In this document: piece after piece, positions 25,331 to 38,213 of the stretch
Position numbering within the stretch: the stretch's first letter is position 1
How the letters are laid out: each line of letters starts with the position of its first letter
Source of the DNA: Brasenia schreberi
Lineage: Eukaryota > Streptophyta > Magnoliopsida > Nymphaeales > Cabombaceae
DNA: 64,000 nucleotides
Direction of reading: 5' to 3'
Assembly (NCBI GenBank): GCA_036023115.1
Contig: JAYKKT010000047.1
Location: 2,106,001-2,170,000 of the forward strand
Program-made: the position numbers and the translations under genes
Notes under the pieces: generated by a model
What the model saw: the letters and a program-made list of their open reading frames with translations, nothing else
Databases searched by the model: none
What the model was told of the DNA's origin: nothing

Positions 25331-26584
25331 TTAGGCCTCGTCTCTCTTAAAAAAGCTGAGAGTAATAAGGTTGCTCTTATAAGGGTGGACATACACAAAG
25401 TTAATATGCGCGCAACTGTAGCACAAATTCAAACTCTTCTTTTCGGCATCATAACAAAAGATGCCATCTCCTGCCCTTAATAGAACTCTGCCATCTTCAC
25501 TAAAGAAATGAAGTGGATGAAAGATCTTCACATCCATCTCCTTCAACTGAAGCTTCCATCTTCTCTCTCGACTCACAATTTCATCTGAATTACTTGCTCC
25601 CTTCACTATGGAACTTAACAGATCAAAATGGTTTTCTACTAAATTTTGCAAGCACACACTATACTGAGGAAACCATTTTGCATTCTTGGAGTTTCCTGCA
25701 TTGTTAGTCCACACATTCAACCTAGTGACGCTTGTTCTGAAAAAGCACAGACCTCCTTCTGAGGATCCGAACCATTCCTCATCCCAAGACGAACAGCTCC
25801 TGGTCTTCTCCTCTTTAAGTTCTGGTGGAAGATCCATCAGCCACGATTTTTCTCTCTCCACATCAAAACAAAGGATGTGATCACGGATGCAGAGCCAAAA
25901 CAAGACCCCCTGGTAGAAGACAGGGCTTGCATCAGAGATCGTATAGCAGCGATTAGTCTCTTTTGACATGCACCATGAACCTGTTTTTGACGAATAAATC
26001 TGAAACTTCAAATCATGTACCGATTCATGTGAAGCTTGCCAACTTGGAGTGAAGGATTCCACTAAAACCGCTTGATATTTGAAGCTTTTGTCGCTCAGAT
26101 CGAATGGATCGAAAGCGAGACCGATACTGGTTTCAATCGAGTAGTCTGCAAATGGCTCTTGATCCATGCATGATAAATCTCTTATAGGATCTGGAAGAAT
26201 GAAATAATCCATGTAGGTGGGATTCAATATCATGATTGAGCTAGAGAGGCCATCATAACTCCAGCAAAGCAAAAGTCCATTGCACGAACCAACAATTTCC
26301 GCAGCATTCTTTTGCAGAAAACCTTGGAGTTCATTAGGAATTCCTGCAGCAGATGTGTTCCACAAAAATGATGTTGAAGATTTGACGTAGATTGAGGCAA
26401 AGAACTCAGGATTTTCCCTTGGTTTGCATGAGAGCTGTGCTTGCTCAGATATAAAATGAAGATCGGAGATGATCGACTTCCATTGCTTGCAGACGGCCTT
26501 GCATTGCAACAGCTTTCTTGCTGGCAATCGAGATAGAATGTTTCGATGAATATCCTCGTTCAAAAGAGTACCTTCTCCCATCAT
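25331..26584 (-). CDS. F-box protein with C-terminal beta-propeller-like region, intronless
   Basis: A single 417-residue frame. Residues about 8-45 form an F-box (LNEDIHRNILSRLPARKLLQ and VCKQWKSIISDLHFI). The rest shows features of plant F-box/kelch-type proteins: GSCNGLLLCW near residue 98, LNPTYMDYFILPDP, FYQGVLFWLC, and a repeated pattern of Trp/Gly-containing strands. Such proteins act as substrate receptors of SCF ubiquitin ligases through binding SKP1/ASK with the F-box; the target is unknown. Two adjacent Met codons (26584 and 26581) could start; either keeps the F-box complete. No intron signal is needed, and length is typical for the family (about 350-450 residues). Confidence 0.9.
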   Translation of the reverse strand: MMGEGTLLNEDIHRNILSRLPARKLLQCKAVCKQWKSIISDLHFISEQAQLSCKPRENPEFFASIYVKSSTSFLWNTSAAGIPNELQGFLQKNAAEIVGSCNGLLLCWSYDGLSSSIMILNPTYMDYFILPDPIRDLSCMDQEPFADYSIETSIGLAFDPFDLSDKSFKYQAVLVESFTPSWQASHESVHDLKFQIYSSKTGSWCMSKETNRCYTISDASPVFYQGVLFWLCIRDHILCFDVEREKSWLMDLPPELKEEKTRSCSSWDEEWFGSSEGGLCFFRTSVTRLNVWTNNAGNSKNAKWFPQYSVCLQNLVENHFDLLSSIVKGASNSDEIVSRERRWKLQLKEMDVKIFHPLHFFSEDGRVLLRAGDGIFCYDAEKKSLNLCYSCAHINFVYVHPYKSNLITLSFFKRDEA

Positions 26585-26837
26585 GTGAATAGCGACCTGA
26601 TCATGTGGTAGAAATACGAAATAGAGAGAGAAATCACATATGCTTTTCGTTTCTCATGGCAATTTAAAACATACCCGTTTGTGGCGAGAAAGCACCGCGT
26701 TTAATCCTTTTAAATTCAGCCAGTAAAATTATTTTGGTGTGTCCCGTGGATGCAAGAGAAAGTCATTTTTATTTCGAAATACTGTGTGTTATAAGTCAAT
26801 GGTGTAATATGGCATCGCTCTCCCTGTTACGAATATC

Positions 26838-26960
26838 TGCTTAGAATTTTTTTTGTGATGTACTTGTATTTCACGTTTATAAAGCACTTGATTTTTTCTA
26901 TGGCCGAGGATTTTTTTACATTTCGGGTGAGGCATGTGCCTCAAAGTGGGTCCACAACTG
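26838..26960 (-). mobile_element. hAT-like MITE, left end eroded
   Basis: The minus strand starts CAGTTGTGGACCCACTTTGA at 26960 and carries GTGAAATACAAGTACATCAC-like interior sequence shared with the 10.8 and 14.5 kb copies. The other terminus is not clear, so the low boundary is approximate. Confidence 0.5.
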
Positions 26961-27336
26961 ATATCACACCCAATTATTACTTTTTGAAACTAAACAAAGT
27001 AAGAAATTATAAAAATTGAAAAACTAAAGATCATGACATCGTATTAGCGTGCAATATCAATATGCAGTCACAGTGTTGTCTCCCCCGGTAGAGAACTCAA
27101 CTCACAAGATGATGAAGGTTGAGAATTCTACACCCAATAAATAAGTAAAAAGTTATTCTTACAAGTGCTTAACTCTAATCAGATCATGATCTAAAGTAGC
27201 CAATCCAAAATCCATATTCATATAAAATGGAAGGACAGAGATACCATATCATTGTCGACAAGTATATCATAATAATATAGGTGAGATATCATTGAATGTT
27301 TAGTTCAATGTTATAAAGATGTAGTTGGGTTGTAGG

Positions 27337-27464
27337 CAGTGGTGGGGAGAGGCGACCGCCACACCCGAAATTCTGAAAATTTTCAATTATGTAATATTTT
27401 ACAGCCTGCCCCATCTGAACATGAAGTCCGCTCCACCCAAAACAAGTTTTTCGATCCGCCACTG
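27337..27464. mobile_element. hAT-like MITE, 128 bp, 8-bp target duplication
   Basis: Begins CAGTGGTGG and ends CCGCCACTG. Flanking octamers GTTGTAGG (27329-27336) and GTCGTAGG (27465-27472) differ at one base. No coding capacity. Confidence 0.75.
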
Positions 27465-27472
27465 GTCGTAGG

Positions 27473-28538
27473 CCTCATTACTTTATACCAAAAAAAAGGT
27501 AAAAAAGGGCATGAGGACATGTTTATTAATAGTTAACAGAGAGTGACAAAACTCTAAAATGGATAACAAGAACCAGACCATTTTAGCTGGGCTCATGGAC
27601 AGGTTGACCAATAGTGTCTGTGACCTAATGGTCACGCCGATCAGGGTTTCGTTCGTATTATCTAAATGTCCGTTTAGTGCGTGAAGAGTGCGATATTGAA
27701 GAACAATTAGATCTGGAGTCAGAGAAGCTAAATGAGCTGAGCTCAAGATGCTAAGTTAAATTATAAGTTTTCTAAATTTAACAAGCAAGCTTGTTTTCGA
27801 AGACTCACAGCTCGTCTTAGTATCAACCATTTGGCCCATATCGTATGAGCAAATGGGATGAGAATAAGCAGCTTTAGCTTTGCTTGGTCTCATTTACCGG
27901 CCCTGAATATCTCTACCCACTTAAATTTACAGAATTTGGCAAGATGATCTTTTCTACAGCTTCAAGATGATCAACCACGCCAGATGAACTATAAAAAAAG
28001 AACGAATGACTGCGAGAAGACGACTTACCACTAAGTTCGAGTGCGCAGCATACGCACACAGTCGTTTCCTTGGAGTCGGTCAAGTTAGTTTTCTCCACGA
28101 ACCAACGGCTAACTTGCAAAGAACTGTTGCCTGACTCGTTTATGGCAGGGATAGCGTGGATTGAAGCGATCGGGCTGTCAAGAGAGAAAGAGAGATCATG
28201 GGTTCGAACCCGGAGAGCAGCTGAAAGTGGACAATACCTCTGGCCTGGCTAGCCTAGTGAGCAGCGCCTCGGCTCACTAGGCATGAGTCCGAGGCATGAA
28301 TATAGCGAGCCTATTGTGCGCACCAGGCATCGAACTTGTGGCCACAGCCAACCCGGTGTCTGCTTATATACAGCCGCTCACGTCCCTTTCCTTCACCGGC
28401 CGGATTGATACATCCCATGAATGCACCTAACTCTCCCAACCAATTACGATCCCTAAGACAAATATTTGCACCATCTAATTGTTAGAGATATTTTAAATGT
28501 GCAATCTCAGTCAAGTGCTATCCTACCAACTACCATGC

Positions 28539-28600
<62 letters not shown>

Positions 28601-28860
28601 TGGTATATGCTAGCAACATTTTATGCTAGTAAATTCAAATAAATCTCAACAATCCAATTTGAAAGAGCTCGTTCTCAAAAAATTATGTGAGATTTGAATT
28701 CAATAAGCAAACGTTATTTTTTAATTAATTACATTTACAAAAAATCACAAGTATACTTTTTACTTTTGATTTCAAATTTAACGGTTTTCATCTTTCAAAT
28801 TGAATGGTTTAATTTTTTTTGATATATTTGCATTTAATGTTGCTAGTATATACCGCGTTT
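27473..28860. other. No supported gene; promoter-proximal looking and repeat fragments
   Basis: Includes a B-box-like GGGTTCGAACCC at about 28199 with a short GA tract before it, a self-complementary GCCTAGTGAGC/GGCTCACTAGGC hairpin at 28251-28282, and (TA)n at 28541-28598. The hairpin arms lie about 10 bases apart. I see no gene. Confidence 0.4.
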
Positions 28861-29827
<967 letters not shown>

Positions 29828-31510
29828 ATAGTTCATGCACACATCAATCCATGCTTAAACATTCTAAAGAATTACAACATATATCATAAAATTAAAATTT
29901 TAAAAGAAAAAAAATATCTTGGTACTTTTTGTAGGTGTAATAAATGTACCCAACACTATTTGCTTTTAAATTAATTTCAACATGATTAAAATTGAAAGAT
30001 TAGATCATGAATTGATGTGCTCATGAACTAATTTCTCTCTCTATATAAAACATATTTGGGACAGTAAGTCCACGTAAAGATCGTGATCTTTCATCTCCCT
30101 TTGATTTTTAAACACTGATGGGCGATTCCTTTTCTACAAACGTAAGCATTGCAGTGATATTGATACTGACCTGCACGTTTCAATGATCACCTTTACAGCA
30201 GTAAAACAACCGCGCTGTTGCGAAACACTCTCCGGGTCTTATCTTCAAAGCCTATTAGAGCTTTTGACAACAGCACGCGCGGTAGTTAAAAGGAGGTTTC
30301 CCTGATCTTTCTCTTTAGAAAAGAGACGCTGGAGATTTCTTTAGCTCGATAGAGATTGGATAATTTCACATCTCCTATAGATATCTTACGATTATATTTC
30401 TCGTGAAAAATAAAGAAACGCATCGATGATATTCATGCTTAAGATCCACATAAAGATAAACTTAATGACCTCTTTTTGAATCGCTTTGCATAAACATCAA
30501 CTATAAATCACAGTACCGATATTTACACACAAAAAAAGAAGAAAAGTGGTTGCATATCAATCGAGAGTTGCAGAGTAAGATATGGTGGTATTGTACCCCA
30601 CACATACCCATATATATAATTGGACACACAGTCACACTTGTAAAACACCACACCCGCACACACATATATATAACATAGGCTTATTATGACACTATATATA
30701 TAGTGGGTTAATAGTGTCCAGATAAAAGGAGACAGGAGTTAAAGTAGGTGATAAAACAGCAATTGCAAATAGATTAACAGAACTTTAATGCAAAACTAAA
30801 AATCAAAATCAAAACCACCCACACTAAGTGGGATGATAAAAGATCCAAACTATGCGTCTCTCTCTCTCTCTTACACACAAGCACTCACGCACGCACGCAC
30901 ATTTTCAGTATCCTTTCGTTATCAACGATCATCAGATAATGCCGCGATGGTTGGTTTTCCTTTACCCACTAGAGGAAGAAATATAACTGAATGCGATATA
31001 AAGAAGTATATGTGAGCGACTCACCCTAGAGTTTAGACTCCCATGGATTCCAAAAATGCCTGCAAAATATATGACGGCAATTGATGTGTTTGCTTGCTTG
31101 CAGAAAGCTTGAAACTAAAGAGATTTTCAATGGTTTAGTCAATCTATTTTTCTTCATCATCCACCTCTTTCCAAGTGTCTTCACGATAAACATAAGCACA
31201 CATATTTTTAGCTAGAGCATAAAGTTAGATGTGCTGTGCTGCAGGTACTAAGGATCATCTTGGTTCACGGCATGCATGTTTGATCTCGGATCTTCTAGGA
31301 TTTGGTGAGATGAGCTCGAACAGGTCTGGTTGGATCGCATATACTGATACGCAATTGAGTATATATACTATTAGCATACGTATATGCTAGAGAAGCACAC
31401 AAACTCAATCACTTGGGTCATGGGTGTACAATCCTTAGTACTGAGAGGGGGAGTAGGGTGATCATGCGGCTTCCCGCCAATTGATCGCCTCTAATTTTCC
31501 CTACTCTTCC

Positions 31511-31515
<5 letters not shown>

Positions 31516-31598
<83 letters not shown>
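31516..31598. repeat. (CT)n microsatellite
   Basis: Uninterrupted CT dinucleotides over about 83 bp. Confidence 0.97.
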
Positions 31599-31601
<3 letters not shown>

Positions 31602-32059
31602 GATAAGGAGTAGGAGAGTATGAGGATAGAGAAGAGATATGAGTTTTGAGAAAGAGAGAGAGAGAGAGAGAGATGAAGTCGGTTAATATCCTTCAACGTC
31701 TCTTTTTCTACTCTCATCTCTTATCTACTCCCTCTCAAGTTAAGGTGAGAAGCCGATGAATTATGAATATAGTGTGGTTTGCTGTGGTTTTTGGTGAAGT
31801 GTTTGTGTGTCGAAGGAAAGCAAAACGTTTCTTTTTGGTGGTCACTTATGTTAGGGGCTTTTGCAAGGTGGTCAATACTCGATAATCATTTTTTCTTTTG
31901 TTATCAAGTGAGATCATATAATTTTCTTTTTTGTGAGATTTTCTTTTTTTTAATTATTCTTGATCGTATACTTCTCCACGGTGCCCCCTTGTATTTCTTT
32001 AAAGAATAATGTTTTTACTTTTTTGGTAGAAAGAAAAAAATTACTTGGGTGTACCTTAG

Positions 32060-32810
32060 CATTTCAAGTAATTTTAGCGAGTTATTTAGGGCTTAGTTCT
32101 TGTCAAATAAAATCGATGCCCACCAAACACATAATTAGTTTTGAAATAAAGAATTGACTCTAGAAAGAGTAAAAAATATTGAGTAGTCACTCTAGCTCTC
32201 CAAATGACTCTAATGAATTATTTTATGCCTAATTCTTGTCAAATAGAACTGATGCTCTTTGAGTGTGACATTAGGGTCAATATCTACTGTTTTTTTTTAT
32301 TTGGTTCTAAATTATAAGATTTGAGAGGAAAACAATATTTCGTGAGGAAAACAAGAGTTCTTGCTTAATTATTATGAAGTATAGTTGAAGCTTTTTGAGT
32401 GTTACATTGAGTAGAATATCTACCTCAAATCAAAGATATGATTTTAAATTACAACATTTAGGAAGGTAATAAGTTGACCAATAATCGAGATGCTACTTTA
32501 GCATTCCAAGGGACTTTAGCGAGTGAGTTCAAGTTTAATTATTATAAAATATAATTGAAGCTTTGTAAGTGTGGCATTGAGGAAAATTTCTACCTCTCTT
32601 CTAAGAAATAGTTCTTATTTACAAGATTTGAGAGGAAAACAAGTTGAACCAATCATCGACTACAATAAACCTGGGAGGAGAAAAAAATATTCAACAACCA
32701 CTTTAGCTCTCCTAATGACACTAATGAATCATTTCAGGCTTGATTCTTGCCAAAATAGAGCTAAAGTTTTTTGAGTGTGACATTAAGGTCAATATATACC
32801 ACTGTTCTAG
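32060..32810. repeat. Degenerate tandem array, units about 120-210 bp
   Basis: Related segments start near 32090, 32222, 32355, 32528 and 32735, each with a TTAATTCTTGTCAAATA-like start, then GAAGCTTTTTGAGTGTGACATT and AATATCTACC. The paired motif GACTCTAATGAATTATTTTA (32205) and GACACTAATGAATCATTTCA (32717) suggests a higher-order period of about 512 bp. Confidence 0.7.
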
Positions 32811-33560
32811 GCTTTTTGAACAGAAAAAACACATTTATGTTTGAACAAACTTTATAAGTTTTGAAGTTTATAACAGTTATTATTTTAAGTTTGATGTGTG
32901 TGTTAAATTATAATGACGAACTGATTAAGACCACGAGAGATCGATATCATGGTGTAATCTTCTCATGACACACCTTGACGCTAGCGTTTCTGGTCATGGA
33001 AGAGGATTTGAGGGTATGAGAAAGAGATAAAGTTGAGAAATGGATCAGTAATTTAAACAAATGTCAAAGTTATGCATCACCTGCTTTGGGTTGAAATTTC
33101 GCTCAGTATTTCGAGATTTTTTAGCATATCAAGAATTTGAACCGGGCCAAAAGGACTATCTTTAAGGATAGGTGACTATCAAGAATTCGAATCGGTCTCC
33201 TGATGTGAAGGGTTGGTAAAGGAACCAAGCTGCTTGTCGTCTGGCTTGGTGTGAGTCGTATTCAGTTGATGTTTGGCTCGGTTTGAGCCGTCTTCAAAGT
33301 GTGAGAAATTGAATGGTGAACACTTTAAAAAAGAAAGACAAAATTTAAGATATTAAAGCATCAGAGCACAATGTTTTTTGGGAGTTGAACACTAACATAA
33401 CAGGAAATCAAGCTGGTCAGCAATTAAGAACCGGGTTCGAGCCAAACCCACTTAGCTTGGGACACGGTTTTGTCTTTTTTACTTTGGTTTTGGTAAGAGA
33501 TGATGTTAGCCATTGCATCTACATGTTTTAGCTAGTGCATATATATATATATATATATAT

Positions 33561-33612
<52 letters not shown>

Positions 33613-34679
33613 TGGTATATGAGCACACCCAACCTATTAAAGATTTTTACGCTCTATTCGTATTGATCAATAGTGGAAATTTGGATTTCAAAATAAAAAA
33701 TGTCATTGTATGTTTCCTACTTCGTGTTTAGTGAACACGATGCATTAAATATTTTGTAAATTCAAATCTCTATTATTGATTATGCCAATCGAACAACGGA
33801 GATCTTTAAATGAATATAAACATAGACTATGCTCTCTTCATACATATACACATATTGTATGTATGATATATACATATACACATATATAAATATACATACA
33901 TATATATTCTCCAATATAGGGTGGGAGAAATCAGCAATTTGAAGGGTTCATTGTCAGCCAATGTAAGACAAAAGAGCTCGTTCACTAAGGTGTCATCTAG
34001 GGCCCAAGTCAACCCATCTATGTCATCGCTTAAGATTATATAACCCAAAATGAGCCAAAGTCGTGGATCGCTTATTACCCATTTTTACAAGCTAAAAAGA
34101 ATATAATAAATTTAAATACTCAACAAGGAGATCTATCTTTGGGCTTGTTGCTTGCAAGAGTCGAAATCTTATAAGTAGTTTATATCATGGCACCTATTTT
34201 TTATGTTATTGTTAATACTGGCTAACCTTTTCTTAAAATGTTGAATATTTATTGAGTTTTACCTCATACATGAAAATAAAACAACTAATCTCTAAGATAT
34301 TTTTTTAGAAAAGAAGATAATTAAGATATCCTTGATTAGGAGGGGAGTCGTCGTCAACTTTCGGACTTAGTGCTCCTATGTAAGTCTAAGTTTGGATCTT
34401 ATCGGCCCTACCATGATGAAAATCATTAATCTAAATCCTATTAGATATGACCCATTATTTAGATCACACCTGAAAATTAAACTTTTTGAAAATATTTTAT
34501 GTTGAAAATTTGGGTTCACTTGGCTTGGTCAAGCTTCTCAATGGGGACTAGAGAGGCATACTGGTTCAGACCCGCTACTTGCTCGCACTAGAGAGCTGCT
34601 GAGTCGAGATTGGGTGATCCAGATCCGACCCACTTTGAAGGAGGGAAACCACTGTGCAGAAAACTTGGCCAATGTTAGC

Positions 34680-34825
34680 CTCCACCCAAAGGGAGGACTA
34701 AACATTTGCTCTATGGTGCCTTGCTTGATTCATCTTTTGTTATTAGCGGACAATATTGGTTTCGGGTTTCAACATCTGATGCAAGTCCTAGGTTCCGGCC
34801 CCCTCTTGTGCACCAAAAGATAAAA
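34680..34825 (+). repeat. Possible decayed SINE family 2 copy
   Basis: CAACATCTGATGCAAGTCCT, a B-box-like GGTTCCGGCCCCC and TGTGCACCAAAAGATAAAAG at the end recall the tail of the copy at 12486-12590. The A box is not convincing. Confidence 0.3.
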
Positions 34826-34840
34826 GGTTGTGAATCTTAA

Positions 34841-35239
34841 GGGTGTGTTTGATTTGCGGTGTTAGGGCCCTCTGGTATTAGAACATGCATAGATCCACAT
34901 GGGCTTGTAACCACGGCTTCAAAGAGCCAAAATCCTTTGATACTAAAAATCATGGTTTTATGTTTGATTCATGAGTGGTATTAATACTTGGATTTTCATG
35001 CGAGACATGATAACAACATGAGAGAGAAGGAGCACTTGGGTTTTCAGGTGAAGCCCGGAGGTCCAATTTTTGTGGTTCATTTCTCTTTTGGTGAAGTTTT
35101 TGACTTAAAATTGGGTTTATGGAACCATAGTTTCACCCCAACAATAGGGTTTCATGTTTGATGATGTATAATGGAACTTGGGACTATGGCACCAAAAATC
35201 AAGGTCCAGTTTTCCTGGAACCTTGTACCAAACACACCC
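34841..35239. mobile_element. PIF/Harbinger (Tourist-like) MITE, 399 bp, TAA target duplication
   Basis: Begins GGGTGTGTTTGATTTG and ends, reverse-complemented, GGGTGTGTTTGGTAC: an 11-bp perfect terminal inverted repeat. TAA flanks it on both sides (34838-34840 and 35240-35242), the duplication expected for Harbinger/Tourist elements. The interior is noncoding and recurs at 44.3, 50.1 and 57.9 kb. Confidence 0.85.
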
Positions 35240-35544
35240 TAATTAATTCTTGAACTAGATTTGGGATTGGAAAATTTTATGCAAACCATACCCAGCTCAG
35301 TTATTGGTATTTTCTTTTGAATCTTGTGGATTTGTTCAAAAAACTAAATGGATCTAATAAGGTGTAACCAAATCATGAGCTTAGTGGGTTTGGTGCAGGT
35401 CAACTTTGCATGAAATCTGGTGTAGTACCTCTACTCATAAGCTCCACTAATGCTTATTAAGTCGAGACTAAGGATGAATTAGGGACCAAGTGGTTCACTT
35501 GTTGAAGCCACTGTCGCGATTCGTGAGTTTGGGAAGAGCTTCTA

Positions 35545-35640
35545 TTTTGGTAGAATGGGGAGGCCGAAGTCATATGCACATCCGAGTATCGAACTCATGA
35601 CCTTCAACCTTGTGAATGGCCCAGGCGAGCTATTCCTCTT
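35545..35640 (-). repeat. SINE family 2 copy
   Basis: The minus strand reads AATAGCTCGCCTGGGCC (A box), GTTGAAGGTCATGAGTTCGA (B box GAGTTCGATACTC), then GACTTCGGCCTCCCCATTCT. The A-to-B spacing is like that of a tRNA promoter. This copy gives the best-preserved A box of the family. Confidence 0.6.
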
Positions 35641-35875
35641 TGTGCTGGAAAGAACTCTTTAATGGCACTGGATCCTCTTTGAGGTAAACTGCAGAGGGGT
35701 CATGATCATCGGCCCTTGTGTGTGCTTCCTTTCGTGGTGGAGTCAGACCTGAGGTGTTTCCGGCGGACACTATGCTGCGCTTCATCTGCCGTGCAACCAC
35801 AGTGACGAAAAGAAGGAAATGGTCACCATAGGAGAAGTTACAGATTAGTAATAATTTTTTTTAGGGTTTGGTAGT

Positions 35876-36094
35876 TTGAAAATTCAATATCCTTTTTGCA
35901 TGTGCAAATATAAATATATAAAAAAAAAATTGGAGTCTATCTACGTTGACACCGTCCACTCATTGCTTTTGGGTGATACATGTAATTTCAAAACTTTAAA
36001 AAGAGTATATAATGTACAAAAGAGTATTTTTGTTACACTCATGCTACTTAAAAGTAATGATATACGTATAATAAGGAAGATCTAATCTCTCTCT

Positions 36095-36143
<49 letters not shown>

Positions 36144-36290
36144 AACAATTTGAGTATGAATTTGGTACTTCTTAACCCTCACCCTTCCTGTACCCGAGTA
36201 AATCAGTTGAGATAGTTCCATTACTTTGTACATGAAACCTGAAATAGTACCCACATTATTGTAAGGAAAATATAAATGTGTTTATTCTTG
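35876..36290. other. AT-rich stretch with (TA)n tract, no gene
   Basis: A (TA)n run at 36098-36140 is preceded by a short CT run. Nothing coding is seen. Confidence 0.5.
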
Positions 36291-36366
36291 CATGACGGGC
36301 AGGGCGCTGCTGGTAGGGAGTTCGACTCTCTGAAGGTGTGGGTGTTAGACTTCTTCCTCCTCTTAC
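36291..36366 (+). repeat. SINE family 1 fragment, abutting a LINE
   Basis: GACGGGCAGGGCGCTGCTGG, B box GAGTTCGACTCTC and GGTGTGGGTGTTAGACTTCT follow the order of the complete copy at 46553-46677. The A box is lost; the 3' tail ends where the reverse-oriented LINE's (CAA)n begins. Confidence 0.6.
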
Positions 36367-37160
36367 CAACAACAACAACTACTAAACCTTTTTCCATACT
36401 AGATAGGGTCAATTACATGGATTCTTTGTTTCTATAGGGCTTGATCACGTATCATACTAACACTTAACTCAACATAAGCTAAATCATTCTTTATTATTTT
36501 TTTCAACACTTTTGTGTTCTTTTTATTTTTAAATATTTTTAGTCTAGTTTCTCATGCCTTCTTACTTAAGTTTCTTTTGGTCGTCTTTCTACATATTTAT
36601 ATCATCTTAAACTATTTTCTCTCATTTTGCTATTTATTGGTTTCACTCTCAATTTATTTATAATAACCTCATTATATATACAATCTTTCCTTTCATGGCC
36701 AGTCATTCATCTCAGTATTTTCATTTCTGTCACGGATATCTTTTGTATATATTGATAATTAACTACCTAACTCTCATATTGGTCGAATTTGGTGTTGTAT
36801 AGCATCTACCTTTCAACTTTAACAATATTTTCTTGTTACATAAAATACCTAATACATCTCTCCATTTTAACCACCATGCATTAATTCTATGTGTAATATC
36901 TTCATCTTCCTCAATTTTTCTATCACTCTAGAAAATTGACCTTAGTTACTTAAAATTTTACTTATAAGGAATACAATGTATGCCAATCTTAATTTCTATG
37001 ACGTTTGAAGTAATCAAATGACCAAACTTACATTTTATACATTCGGTCTTTGTTTTACTAAGTCAAAAGCCTTTGCTTTTTAATGTTTCTCTCCAAGTTT
37101 CAATTTCCTATTAATTTTTCCTTAAACTCATCCGCTAATACAATATCATCTACAAATAAT
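36367..37160 (-). mobile_element. Decayed RTE-type LINE, 3' part
   Basis: The plus strand starts CAACAACAACAACTACTAAACC, the complement of the RTE tail, then follows the minus-strand LINE at 54566 through CATACTAGATAGGGTCAA, CACTTTTGTGTTC, and AATACAATATCATCTACAAA at 37140-37160 (FADD region). Many substitutions and indels; no open frame. Confidence 0.8.
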
Positions 37161-37603
37161 CTTGCAACCATAAAAAAAAGAAGAAAATGTTATTATGTAT
37201 TTTCTCAAATATTCTTATTGGAATGAATCTCAGTATATGATCAGGCAGCTTCTCTAAGCGTTCAATTCACCTTAAAGGTGTCTTGTCTCTCATATTGTCT
37301 TCTATATTCGTTTTCTATAGAATTTATTTTTATATTTCAGAAAAGGGTACATGGGCCTAAATGGTTTCGTCGACGTTATGATCTCGGTCTGACCACGCCG
37401 GAGGTTTCATAGTTTGGTGAGGGAAATATCAAATTTTTTAGGCAAATCCAATCTACTTGCTCGAGGGATTTAAAAACTGTTCCACCAACTTCATTGCAGC
37501 TAGACATGTCCAGTTTTAAGTAAACCGAAAAGGACAGTTCCCAGTTAACTCAAAACCTAAAAACGTAACGAAATGGACTCAAATACCTTCTGTGTGGAGA
37601 TAC

Positions 37604-37607
<4 letters not shown>

Positions 37608-37683
<76 letters not shown>
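37608..37683. repeat. Compound (CA)n-(TA)n microsatellite
   Basis: About 33 bp of CA repeats joined directly to about 43 bp of TA repeats. Confidence 0.95.
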
Positions 37684-37686
<3 letters not shown>

Positions 37687-37922
37687 ATAATATCTCATCA
37701 AACTACATAAGTTATTATTCATTAATAAAGTATCATTGGGTCAATGTTCTATGGTGTCTCTTTGGCATAGCATTACTTATCTTTAAGTTGGAACTTTTAG
37801 ATAAACATACTTTTCATAAGTTTGTGTCCAGATGAACACGGGAGAAGTACACGTATGGAATATGGAACACAGGTAAACCACCTCGTTAGAAGTGTATGTG
37901 TGGCATAACATGTTATTAGATC

Positions 37923-38205
37923 TTTACATGTGCAGTTCCCGTTCCGGTTCCACTTAACCTGGAATCGTACTGTTGGTTTCGGTTTGAGTCCGAAACTGAT
38001 AATCTTATTAAAAAAATTAAATTTAAATATATTTTTAAAATACTCTATCTGGATCCGATTCTGCTTTTAGAAAAGGTAAAACCTGAACTAGACCGGGTGA
38101 GTCCCAGTTTTAGCTCTGGTTTTACCGGTTTTGGGTTCAACCGGTTCCTGGCCCGATTAGGTTCCGGTTGAAATGGCAGGACAGGTTAGGAACCGGCCAT
38201 GTCTA
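37923..38205. mobile_element. CCGGTT-rich MITE-like element, 283 bp, 8-bp target duplication
   Basis: A perfect octamer ATTAGATC flanks it (37915-37922 and 38206-38213). The right end reversed reads TAGACATGGCCGGTT; the left end TTTACATGTGCAGTT is a diverged version. The interior is degenerate GGTTCCGGTT/GGTTTCGGTT sequence around an A/T-rich core. An 8-bp duplication fits a hAT-type element. Confidence 0.7.
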
Positions 38206-38213
38206 ATTAGATC

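Larger units (their letters stand above)
29801..34837. other. Gene-poor stretch with microsatellites and a degenerate tandem array
   Basis: Holds (CT)n 31516-31598, (TA)n/(GA)n 33538-33609, a degenerate array at 32060-32810 and mostly AT-rich sequence. No open frame with family motifs or convincing splice structure was found on either strand. Confidence 0.5.

Noticed and set aside
32060..32810. CRISPR-like array
   Set aside because: Units are long, degenerate and variable in length; the sequence is plant nuclear DNA.
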